Position numbers and translations under genes: made by a program
Notes under the pieces: generated by a model
The model's input: the letters and a program-made list of their open reading frames with translations, nothing else
Database searches by the model: none
Told to the model about the DNA's origin: nothing
Part shown: piece after piece, positions 1 through 6,928 of the stretch
How the letters are laid out: each line of letters starts with the position of its first letter
Position numbering within the stretch: position 1 is the stretch's first letter
Assembly: GCA_036525975.1 (NCBI GenBank)
Contig: DATCZK010000154.1
Coordinates: forward strand, 1 to 17,110
Source: Quisquiliibacterium sp036525975
Lineage (GTDB): Bacteria; Pseudomonadota; Gammaproteobacteria; Burkholderiales; Burkholderiaceae_E
DNA length: 17,110 nucleotides
Direction: 5' to 3'

Positions 1-1
1 G

Positions 2-1120
2 GCAGCCGCGCCCGGGTCGGCGCCCGCCGCCACGGCAGCCACGGCGCCCTCGCCCGCCGCCTCGCAGCCGATGCTGCTGGGCGCGTCGGACCTGCTGCAG
101 GTGGGCAACGTGGTGATTTCCCGCGGCGCCGAAGTCACCGGCACGCTCAAGGCCGTGCGCAGCGCCTTCGTCAAGGCCCGCGTGGCCGGCGAGATCCTCG
201 CGATCACCGTGCGCGAGGGCGAATCGGTGCGCGCCGGACAGCAGGTCGTGCGCATCGACCCCACCGAGCTCGACCTGCGGATTCAGCAGGCCGAACAGAA
301 CGCGCGCGCAGCGCGCGCCCAACTCGACATCGCGCAGCGCGCCTCGGCCAACAGCCGGGCGCTGGTGGGCCGCGGCTTCGTCTCGCCAACGGCGCTCGAC
401 ACCGCGCTGGCCAACGAATCGGCGGCGCAGGCCACGCTCGACGCGGCGCAGACCGCGGTCTCGCTCGCGCGCAAGGCGCGCGCCGACGCGACGCTCGTTG
501 CGCCGCTCTCGGGGGTGATTGCCCAGCGCCTCGCGCAACCGGGCGAGCGCATCGGGGTCGACGGCAGGGTGCTCGAGATCGTCGACCTCTCGCGGCTGGA
601 GATCGAGGCGGCGGTGCCGGCGGAAGTCGCGGCGCCGCTGAAGATCGGAGCGCGCGCGCGGCTTCGCGCAGACGGGATCGACGACTGGCTCGAAGCGCGC
701 GTGGCCCGGATCAACCCGAGCACGCAACCGGGCACGCGCGCGCTGCTCGTCTACCTCGAAGTGCAGTCGCACCCGGGCCTGCGGCAGGGGATGTTCGCGC
801 GCGGTCGCATCGCGATCGAGAGCCGCACCGCGCTCGCGGTGCCGCTGAGCGCGGTGCGCATCGACCAGGCGCAGCCGTACCTGCTCGCGGTCGAGCCCGC
901 GGCCGGCGACACGGCGCGCGTCGTGCAGCTCGCGGTGTCTCTGGGGATGCGCGGCGAGCACGAGGGCACCGACTACGTGGAGATCACCGCCGGCGCGCGC
1001 GAGGGCGCGCGCGTCCTCGCAGAGCGGGCCGGTGCGATACGCCCGGGAACGCCGGTGACGCTGGCGGACACCGCGCCGGCTGCCGCGCCGGCCACCGCGC
1101 CGGTTCCGGCTTCGCGCTGA
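2..1120 (+). CDS. RND efflux periplasmic adaptor subunit (membrane fusion protein), 5' end outside window
   Basis: This is the periplasmic adaptor of a tripartite RND efflux system (HlyD/AcrA family), which links the inner-membrane pump to an outer-membrane channel. The reading frame is open from base 2, so the ATG at 71 is probably internal. The first 23 visible residues are an Ala/Pro-rich linker, typical of the stretch after a lipoprotein or signal sequence, which would lie upstream. Counting from the ATG at 71, there is a first lipoyl half with the pattern ARVAGEILAITVREGESV near residues 37-54, an Ala-rich coiled-coil hairpin at about 70-140, a second lipoyl half with APLSGVIAQR near 143-152, then a beta-barrel and a membrane-proximal domain. 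An Ala/Pro-rich tail ends the protein. The pump gene follows after 24 bases, so the two are very likely one operon. The substrate cannot be told from sequence. Confidence 0.9.
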   Translation, partial: AAAPGSAPAATAATAPSPAASQPMLLGASDLLQVGNVVISRGAEVTGTLKAVRSAFVKARVAGEILAITVREGESVRAGQQVVRIDPTELDLRIQQAEQNARAARAQLDIAQRASANSRALVGRGFVSPTALDTALANESAAQATLDAAQTAVSLARKARADATLVAPLSGVIAQRLAQPGERIGVDGRVLEIVDLSRLEIEAAVPAEVAAPLKIGARARLRADGIDDWLEARVARINPSTQPGTRALLVYLEVQSHPGLRQGMFARGRIAIESRTALAVPLSAVRIDQAQPYLLAVEPAAGDTARVVQLAVSLGMRGEHEGTDYVEITAGAREGARVLAERAGAIRPGTPVTLADTAPAAAPATAPVPASR

Positions 1121-1144
1121 CCCGCGGCCACCGAGCGCCCTCCC

Positions 1145-4100
1145 ATGTGGTTCACGCGCGTATCGATCGGCAACCCGGTTCTTGCAACGATGGTGATGCT
1201 CGCCTTCGTCGTGATGGGCCTGTTCTCGGCACAGCGCCTGAAGGTGGAGCAATTCCCGAACGTGGAGTTCCCCACCGTCGTCGTGCAGACCGACTACCCG
1301 GGCGCCTCGCCCGAGATCGTCGAAGACGAGGTCACGCGCCCGCTCGAGGAGGGGATCAACTCGATCGCCGGCATCAGCCAGCTGAACTCGCGCACCTACG
1401 AGGGCTACTCGCTCGTCATCGTTCAGTTCAACCTCGACATGGACGGGCGCAAGGCGGCCGACGACGTGCGCGAGAAGGTCGCGCAGATCCGGCCGCAGTT
1501 CCGCGCCGAGGTGAAGGAGTCGCGCATCTCGCGCTTCGACCCGGCGTCGCGCCCCGTGTACACGCTCGCGGTCACGGCGGCCCCGGCCAAGGACGCCAGC
1601 GCGACCGGCGGCGCGCAGCCGAGCCGGGTCTGGTCGCACCAGGCGCTCACCGCCTACGCGACGCAGGTGGTGAAGAAGCGCCTGGAGAACGTGCGCGGGG
1701 TGGGTTCGGTCACGGTCGTGGGCGGCCTGCAGCGCGAGATCAACGTCTACCTGCGCCCCGATTCGCTCGAGGCGATGGGGGTCACGCCCGACCAGGTGCT
1801 CGCGGTGTTGCGCAGCGAAACGCAGAACCTGCCCGCCGGCACCGTGCGCACCGCCGAGAGCGAGCGGGCGATACAGGTGAACGCGCGCGTCAAGCGCCCC
1901 GAGGAGTTTGGCGAGCTGATCGTCGCGCGCCGCGGCGGGGTCGCGATCCGGCTCGGGCAGGTGGCCGACGTGGTCGACGGGCCCGAGGAAGTCGAGAGCC
2001 TGGCGCTGTTCAACGGCAAGCGCACGCTCGCGCTCGACGTGCAGAAGAACCAGGGCGACAACACGATCGAGGTGGTCGACGGACTGGCCGCGGCGGTGGC
2101 CGCGCTGCAGAGCGAGCTCCCGGCCGGCGTTCAGGTGGAAGCGGTGCGCGACAACTCGCGCCCGATCCGGGTGTCGGTGGCCAACGTGCGCGAGACGCTG
2201 CTCGAAGGCGCCGCGCTCACGATCGCGATCGTGTTCCTGTTCCTGAACTCGTGGCGCTCGACCGTGATCACCGGGCTCACGCTGCCGATCGCGCTCGTCG
2301 GCACCTTCGGCGTCATGTACGCGTTCGGCTTCTCGATCAACATGGTCACGCTGATGGCGCTCAGCCTGTGCGTGGGGCTTCTGATCGACGACGCGATCGT
2401 CGTGCGCGAGAACATCGTCCGCCACGTGCAGATGGGCAAGACCGCGCACGACGCGGCGCTCGCCGGCACCAACGAGATCGGGCTGGCGGTGCTCGCCACC
2501 ACGCTGTCGATCGTGGCCGTGTTCCTGCCGATCGGCTTCATGGGCGGCATCATCGGCAAGTTCTTCCACGAGTTCGGCATCACGATCGTGGCGGCGGTGC
2601 TGATCTCGATGTTCGTGAGCTTCACGCTCGACCCGATGCTGAGCTCGGTCTGGCACGACCCCGCGATCGACCGCGAGGGCAAGCCCTTCGTTGCGCGCGG
2701 CCTCTACGACCACACGCTCGGCCGGCTCACGCACTGGGTGGACCGCGCCTCGCGCCGCCTGGGCAGCGCCTACGTGACCACGCTGGGGTGGTCGCTGCGG
2801 CACAAGTTCGCCACCCTCGCGATCGCGGTCGGAACGCTGGTCGCGAGCGTGGGGCTGCTGCCGCTCGTAGGCACGGAGTTCGTGCCGAAGGCCGACTACT
2901 CGGAAACCTTCATCAACTTCTACACGCCGGTGGGCTCGTCGATCGAGGTCACCGAGGAGCGCGTGCGCCAGGTGGACAGGATCCTGCGCGAGATGCCCGA
3001 GGTGAGCTACACGCTCGCCACGATCAACAGCGGCCAGGCGCAGGGGCGCATCTACGCGAGCATCTACGTGCGCCTGGTCGATCGGGACGAGCGCACCCGC
3101 ACCGTGGACCAGATGTCGGTGCCGCTGCGCGTGCAGCTCGCGCAGGTGCCGGGAATCACCGTGACGCAGGTCGGGCTGCTCGATCCGGTGGGCGGCAACA
3201 AGCCGATCTCGGTGTCGCTGCAGGGCACCGACCTCGACGAATTGCAGCGGCTCACGCAGCAGCTGCGGCCGCAGATCGCGGCGGTGCCGGGGCTGGTGGA
3301 TCTGGACACCAGCCTCAAGCCCGACAAGCCCACGCTCTCGGTGCAGGTGCGCCGCGACGCCGCGGCCGACGTCGGCCTGTCGGTGGGCGCGATCGCGGCC
3401 ACGCTGCGCACGCTCGTGGCCGGCAACACGGTGGGCAGCTGGCAGGCGCCCGACAACCAGAGCTACGACGTGAAGGTGCGGCTCGCCCCGGCCGCGCGCT
3501 CGTCGGCGAGCGACCTGCAGCGCATCGGCCTGGCGGTGGGCACGCAGCCCGACGGGTCGCCGCGCATCGTGCGCCTGGCGCAGGTGGCCGACGTGCGCCC
3601 GGACACCGGCGCGAACCAGATCAACCGTCGCAGCCTGAGCCGCGAGGTGGAGTTCACCGCCAACACCGACCGCCGCGGACTGGGCGAGGTGTCGGCCGAC
3701 ATCCGCCGCGTGCTCGCCGCAAACCCCCTGCCCCCCGGGTATCGCTACAGCTTCGGGGGATCGACCAAGGACATGCAGGAGTCGTTCGGGTACGCGCTCT
3801 CGGCGCTCGCGCTCGGCGTGATCTTCATCTACATGATCCTCGCCTCGCAGTTTCGCAGCTTCATCTCGCCGATCGCGCTGATGAGCTCGCTGCCGCTCAC
3901 GCTGATCGGCGTGGTGCTGATGCTGCTGGTGTTTCGCTCCACGCTGAACCTGTTCTCGATCATCGGCGTGGTGATGCTGATGGGGCTGGTGACGAAGAAC
4001 GCGATCCTGCTGATCGACTTCGCGATCCGCGGCCGCGCCGAGGGGCTCGAGCGCGGCGCGGCGCTGATCGAGGCCGCGCGCGTGCGGCTGCGCCCGATCC

Positions 4101-4312
4101 TGATGACCACGCTGGCGATGGTGTTCGGGATGGTGCCGCTCGCCTTCGCGCTCACCGAGGGCAGCGAGCAGCGCGCGCCGATGGGCCAGGCGGTGATCGG
4201 CGGCGTGGTCACCAGCTCGCTGCTCACGCTGGTGGTGGTGCCGGTGATCTACTGCTACCTCGACGACCTCTCGTCGTGGGTCCGGCGCCTGCTGTTCGGG
4301 CGCGGCCGATGA
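1145..4312 (+). CDS. RND family efflux permease (AcrB/MdtB-like inner-membrane pump)
   Basis: This is the proton-driven inner-membrane pump partner of the preceding adaptor. Its 1055 residues match the normal RND length of about 1030-1050. It starts with the classic N-terminal helix and the pattern FPNVEFPTVVVQTDYPGASPE (residues 37-57). Helices 2-6 lie at about 350-500, a second large periplasmic loop follows, and helices 8-12 run to the end. The proton-relay acidic pair is present in helix 4 (D415, D416, in GLLIDDAIVV), and the matching lysine in helix 10 (K951, in LVTKNAILLIDFA). Residues about 147-162 (AKDASATGGAQPSRVW) look like a small insertion in the first porter domain. The sequence resembles the HAE-1 type that exports organic compounds more than the CusA metal type, but the substrate is unknown. 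No clear ribosome binding site precedes the ATG. Confidence 0.95.
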   Translation: MWFTRVSIGNPVLATMVMLAFVVMGLFSAQRLKVEQFPNVEFPTVVVQTDYPGASPEIVEDEVTRPLEEGINSIAGISQLNSRTYEGYSLVIVQFNLDMDGRKAADDVREKVAQIRPQFRAEVKESRISRFDPASRPVYTLAVTAAPAKDASATGGAQPSRVWSHQALTAYATQVVKKRLENVRGVGSVTVVGGLQREINVYLRPDSLEAMGVTPDQVLAVLRSETQNLPAGTVRTAESERAIQVNARVKRPEEFGELIVARRGGVAIRLGQVADVVDGPEEVESLALFNGKRTLALDVQKNQGDNTIEVVDGLAAAVAALQSELPAGVQVEAVRDNSRPIRVSVANVRETLLEGAALTIAIVFLFLNSWRSTVITGLTLPIALVGTFGVMYAFGFSINMVTLMALSLCVGLLIDDAIVVRENIVRHVQMGKTAHDAALAGTNEIGLAVLATTLSIVAVFLPIGFMGGIIGKFFHEFGITIVAAVLISMFVSFTLDPMLSSVWHDPAIDREGKPFVARGLYDHTLGRLTHWVDRASRRLGSAYVTTLGWSLRHKFATLAIAVGTLVASVGLLPLVGTEFVPKADYSETFINFYTPVGSSIEVTEERVRQVDRILREMPEVSYTLATINSGQAQGRIYASIYVRLVDRDERTRTVDQMSVPLRVQLAQVPGITVTQVGLLDPVGGNKPISVSLQGTDLDELQRLTQQLRPQIAAVPGLVDLDTSLKPDKPTLSVQVRRDAAADVGLSVGAIAATLRTLVAGNTVGSWQAPDNQSYDVKVRLAPAARSSASDLQRIGLAVGTQPDGSPRIVRLAQVADVRPDTGANQINRRSLSREVEFTANTDRRGLGEVSADIRRVLAANPLPPGYRYSFGGSTKDMQESFGYALSALALGVIFIYMILASQFRSFISPIALMSSLPLTLIGVVLMLLVFRSTLNLFSIIGVVMLMGLVTKNAILLIDFAIRGRAEGLERGAALIEAARVRLRPILMTTLAMVFGMVPLAFALTEGSEQRAPMGQAVIGGVVTSSLLTLVVVPVIYCYLDDLSSWVRRLLFGRGR

Positions 4313-4327
4313 TTCCCCGGGCAGCGG

Positions 4328-4349
4328 GCGCGCCGCCCGAGCGGCGCGC
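4328..4349 (+). terminator. GC-rich hairpin after the efflux operon, possible terminator without a T tract
   Basis: Nine base pairs can form between 4328-4336 and 4341-4349 around a CCGA loop, 16 bases after the efflux pump stop codon. No T run follows, so it is at best a weak intrinsic terminator or an RNA 3'-end stabiliser. It separates the efflux operon from ssrA. Confidence 0.35.
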
Positions 4350-4374
4350 GCGGCGAGTGGACGAACGGCGGCAC

Positions 4375-4400
4375 TTGAAATCGCCGCATTGGCCTATACT
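4375..4400 (+). promoter_or_regulatory. Candidate ssrA promoter
   Basis: A TATACT hexamer (4395-4400, one mismatch to the sigma70 -10 consensus) lies 66 bases before the mature tmRNA 5' end. TTGAAA (4375-4380) is a good -35 match, but the spacing is only 14 bases, shorter than the usual 16-18. Transcription would begin near 4407 and leave a leader of about 60 bases to be removed by RNase P. The hexamers stand out in an otherwise GC-rich gap. Confidence 0.45.
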
Positions 4401-4466
4401 TGGTCAATGACGCGGATCGTCGTCCGCGTCGCTTGCGCAGCAACACTGCAGCACGAACCGAACACC

Positions 4467-4829
4467 GGGGCCGACCTGGTTTCGACGTGGGTAGCGAAGC
4501 GGCTCAGGGCATGCCGAGGCGCCTTTTCCTCGTAAATCCATTGGCAAACACTCAAACGCCAACGACGAGCGTTTCGCTCTGGCCGCTTAAGGCCTAAGCC
4601 GCTGCACCGGGTTGCCGATGGCCCGGGTCCCGCAAGGGGCTGCAGTGTAATTCACATCGGATCGTGCTCCGGCGGGTCACTTGTCGGAGAGCTAAAAAGT
4701 AGGTGACTGGATCCTGTCCGGCCTGTCGATTGGCTAAGGCAGTATCGAGATCAAAATCAATCGACTAAGCATGTAGAACTGGTCGTAGAGGACTTGCGGA
4801 CGCGGGTTCGATTCCCGCCGGCTCCACCA
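4467..4829 (+). ncRNA. ssrA: Transfer-messenger RNA (tmRNA), one-piece form
   Basis: tmRNA rescues ribosomes stalled on broken mRNAs: its alanyl-tRNA-like end enters the empty A site, and its internal reading frame adds a degradation tag. The 5' end GGGGCCGAC pairs with CGGCTCC before the encoded CCA (4827-4829) to form the 7-bp acceptor stem. The T arm is seen at about 4801-4820 (GGGTTCGATTCCC). The tag frame runs from the resume codon GCC at 4558 to the TAA at 4588-4590 and reads ANDERFALAA, ending in the LAA that ClpXP recognises. A single continuous 363-nt RNA is expected rather than the two-piece permuted form of alphaproteobacteria. A strong terminator follows six bases after the CCA. 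Confidence 0.98.
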
Positions 4830-4834
4830 ACCCC

Positions 4835-4866
4835 AAAGCCCCAGCCGTTCGCGGCTGGGGCTTTTT
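4835..4866 (+). terminator. Intrinsic terminator of ssrA
   Basis: A perfect 13-bp stem (4835-4847 with 4852-4864) closes on a TTCG tetraloop, and the T run at 4862-4866 follows its GC part directly. The A run on the left arm means it could also act on transcripts of the convergent aminotransferase gene from the - strand, which ends 30 bases away. Confidence 0.93.
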
Positions 4867-4895
4867 CTCGCGCGGTTGCGGCGGACTCGCGCGCC

Positions 4896-6356
4896 TCAGC
4901 TGCCGTCGCGAATCACCCGGCACGACTCGATGTCGAAGGTGGCCGCGCCCACGACGAGCGAGGACTGGTCGCGAAAGCCCGCGGCGAACTGCACGAAGCG
5001 CTCCACGTCGGCGTAGTTGCTGGCCACGCCGAGCGAGACGCGGATCGCGCCCGCGCTCTTGCCGCCGCGGTGCTGGATCGCCTGCAGGAAACGCGGCAGC
5101 GTGATGTCGGCGTCCTCGTCCACTGCCGCGCGCATGTCTTCTTCGGACAGGCCCTCGGCGATCTCGCCGGCGCCGGGGTTGCAGAAGCACCCCGTCCTGA
5201 GCGAGATCCGCTGCTCGCCGGCGAGCTCGTCGATGCGGCGGTAGTCGAGCAGGTGGCCGTTGGGGTCGTAGAAGTTCATCGTCACGGTGCCGCCGCGCAT
5301 CGACGTCGACGCCGGCCCGTACAGGCGCACCATCGGGCGCCCGTTGCCGTGGCGCAGCGCGGTGAGCTCGCCCAGCAGCAGCTCGGTGAGGCAGGCGACG
5401 CGCGCCTGGATCGTGCCCACGCCGATTCGCTGCAGGTGCCGCAGCCCGATCTCCACCGCCGGGATGCTCAGGTAGTTCAGCGTGCCGTCCTCGAATCCGG
5501 CCTCGCCGGCCGACAGCCGGTGGATGCGGCCCTGCACGGTGGCGAAGTTCACCGTGCCCCCGGCGAACCACGGGCGCTCGAGCGCCTCGAGCGCGGCGTT
5601 GCGCACGAGCAGGCAGCCGATTCCGGTCGGGTAGCCGAACATCTTGTAGAACGAGATCGTGACGAAGTCGGGCGAGGCGCTGCGCAGGTCGAGCGCGTTG
5701 GTCGGCACGAACGCCGCGGCGTCGAGCAGCACGTGCCAGCCGCGCTCGCGCGCGGCCTCGATCAGCGAGAGCGGGTGCTTCACGCCGGAGAAATTCGACT
5801 GCGCGGGAAAGGCAAAGAGGTTCGCGCGCGAGCGATCGGCCGCGTCGAGCCGCCCGATCAGCGCGGGCTGGTCCACGCGCAACTCGGGCGTTGTCAGCGG
5901 AACGTAGTCGACCGACGCTCCCTTCGCGCGAGCGAACTCGCGGATGCCGTTCACCGAGTTGTGGTTGTCGGCCGTGAGCAGGTAACGCCCGCCCGCGCCG
6001 AACGGATAGGACTCGCCGACGAGCTTGAGCGCACCCGAGGCGTTCGCCGTGAACACCGCCGTGTACTCGCCCGCCGCGTTGAAGTACTCGAGCACCGCCC
6101 GACGCGCGCGTTCGACCCCCTGCGTCGACGCCATCGAACTGGGGCTCGCCGAATGCGGGTTGCCCAGGACCTCTCGGGTGAGCGACTCGGCGTGCTCGCG
6201 CACCTGCGAGTCGGCGTGAAGGCCGGCGCCGGTGTAGTCCAGATAGGTGTGCCCGTGCGCGTCCAGGCGCCCGTACTCCCGGGAACGCAGTTCGTCCAGC
6301 GCTCCGGTGCGCGCGTATTCGGGGTGGCGGCCGAGAAATTGTTCGAACGTTGTCAT
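4896..6356 (-). CDS. Class V aminotransferase, molybdenum-cofactor-sulfurase-like cysteine desulfurase
   Basis: This is a PLP-dependent enzyme of the cysteine desulfurase superfamily, 486 residues. It most resembles the N-terminal domain of molybdenum-cofactor sulfurase (MOCOS/ABA3), which takes sulfur from cysteine as an enzyme-bound persulfide. Visible landmarks are YLDYTGAGL (39-46), NPHSAS (66-71), the PLP-stacking region ADNHNS with H132, the PLP aspartate D212 in LLDAAAF, the Schiff-base lysine K238 in FYKMFGYPTG, and RTGCFCNPGA with C390/C392 as the candidate persulfide cysteine. It lacks the C-terminal MOSC domain of eukaryotic MoCo sulfurases. It stands alone, convergent with ssrA and divergent from the exported-protein/miaB operon. 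No xanthine-oxidase-type enzyme is nearby, so its acceptor is unknown. It is not IscS-like in sequence. The ATG at 6356 has no clear ribosome binding site. Confidence 0.88.
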   Translation of the reverse strand: MTTFEQFLGRHPEYARTGALDELRSREYGRLDAHGHTYLDYTGAGLHADSQVREHAESLTREVLGNPHSASPSSMASTQGVERARRAVLEYFNAAGEYTAVFTANASGALKLVGESYPFGAGGRYLLTADNHNSVNGIREFARAKGASVDYVPLTTPELRVDQPALIGRLDAADRSRANLFAFPAQSNFSGVKHPLSLIEAARERGWHVLLDAAAFVPTNALDLRSASPDFVTISFYKMFGYPTGIGCLLVRNAALEALERPWFAGGTVNFATVQGRIHRLSAGEAGFEDGTLNYLSIPAVEIGLRHLQRIGVGTIQARVACLTELLLGELTALRHGNGRPMVRLYGPASTSMRGGTVTMNFYDPNGHLLDYRRIDELAGEQRISLRTGCFCNPGAGEIAEGLSEEDMRAAVDEDADITLPRFLQAIQHRGGKSAGAIRVSLGVASNYADVERFVQFAAGFRDQSSLVVGAATFDIESCRVIRDGS

Positions 6357-6362
6357 CGCGGG

Positions 6363-6368
6363 ATTCTA
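6363..6368 (-). promoter_or_regulatory. Possible -10 element of the aminotransferase gene
   Basis: On the - strand this reads TAGAAT, five of six matches to the sigma70 -10 consensus, in a GC-rich gap. Transcription would start about at the ATG (6356), giving a leaderless mRNA, which would fit the missing ribosome binding site. I see no good -35 hexamer at the expected distance. Confidence 0.25.
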
Positions 6369-6451
6369 TCCGGCGCATCTGCCCCGCACGCCGCCGGTCA
6401 CCGCGCTCCGGCCGGACGTCCGGGTTCGGCGGCGCGCGGGGGCGCTCCGGC

Positions 6452-6480
6452 TTCGGACCGGGTCGCGCTCGGTGCATACT
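6452..6480 (+). promoter_or_regulatory. Weak candidate promoter of the exported protein-miaB-ybeZ-ybeY operon
   Basis: CATACT (6475-6480) as -10 and TTCGGA (6452-6457) as -35 are 17 bases apart. The -10 matches four of six and the -35 only three of six consensus bases. It is the only AT-containing -10-like hexamer I found in this GC-rich gap. A 16-base perfect palindrome (6491-6506) follows in what would be the early leader. Confidence 0.3.
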
Positions 6481-6526
6481 TGTCCCTGTCCCGGGCCGCG
6501 GCCCGGATTCGCTGGTGACCTGCACG

Positions 6527-6928
6527 ATGTTCCAACGCCTGCACTCCACACTTCGCCGCGCGCGCGCCACGCTGCGCGCCTCTCCGTTCGTTTTCTCCCT
6601 CGCCATGGCATCCGCCCTCGCCTTCCTCGCCGCGCCCGACGCGCTGGCGCAGCCGCGCACCTTCCCGGCGCACACGAAGCTGGGCGCGCTCGAGATCACG
6701 GTGTTTCCCCGTGCCACGCTCGACGGCGCGCCGATCGTGATGGCGCCGGGCGCGCGCATCCTCAACGAGTCGAACCTGATCCAGGTTCCGTCCGCCGTGC
6801 AGGGCAGCCGCGCGGTTCGCTATCGCACCGACCTGCTGGGCCAGGTGGTGGAAGTGTGGCTGCTCACGCCGCAGGAACTGGCGCTGGCGCAGGAGCAGGC
6901 CAGGCGCGCGGGCGCCGCCACGCAATGA
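6527..6928 (+). CDS. Small exported protein of unknown function, upstream of miaB
   Basis: I do not recognise a named family. The 133-residue protein begins with a typical Sec signal peptide: basic residues up to about 20, a hydrophobic core (FVFSLAMASALAFLAA), and a likely signal peptidase I site after ALA at about residue 42. The mature part is about 90 residues, with ALEITVFPRATLDGAPIVMAPGARI and a polar, Ala/Gln-rich end, and has no cysteine. It is probably a small periplasmic protein. The frame is open further upstream, but I chose the ATG at 6527 because it places the signal peptide at the N-terminus. Its TGA overlaps the miaB ATG (ATGA), so the two are translationally coupled. A shorter start at 6605 (MASALAFLAA) is possible. 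Confidence 0.75.
   Translation: MFQRLHSTLRRARATLRASPFVFSLAMASALAFLAAPDALAQPRTFPAHTKLGALEITVFPRATLDGAPIVMAPGARILNESNLIQVPSAVQGSRAVRYRTDLLGQVVEVWLLTPQELALAQEQARRAGAATQ

Noticed and set aside
1147..4410. A second very long open frame (over 1000 codons) overlapping the RND pump in another + frame
   Set aside because: Its translation is extremely rich in Arg, Ala, Gly and His with no recognisable domain. It is the frame shift of a high-GC gene whose real frame has all RND motifs.
4400..4597. A 65-codon open frame across the start of ssrA
   Set aside because: It lies inside the tmRNA and is in a different frame from the tag.
6412..6506. Perfect palindromes CCGGACGTCCGG (6412-6423) and the 16-mer at 6491-6506
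   Set aside because: Short GC palindromes are expected often at this base composition. No second copy or spacing pattern supports an operator, so I mention them without calling a site.
4765..6765. A 666-codon open frame on the - strand over the aminotransferase gene
   Set aside because: It is in a different frame from the PLP enzyme, has an Arg/Ala-rich low-complexity translation and runs into the tmRNA 3' end.
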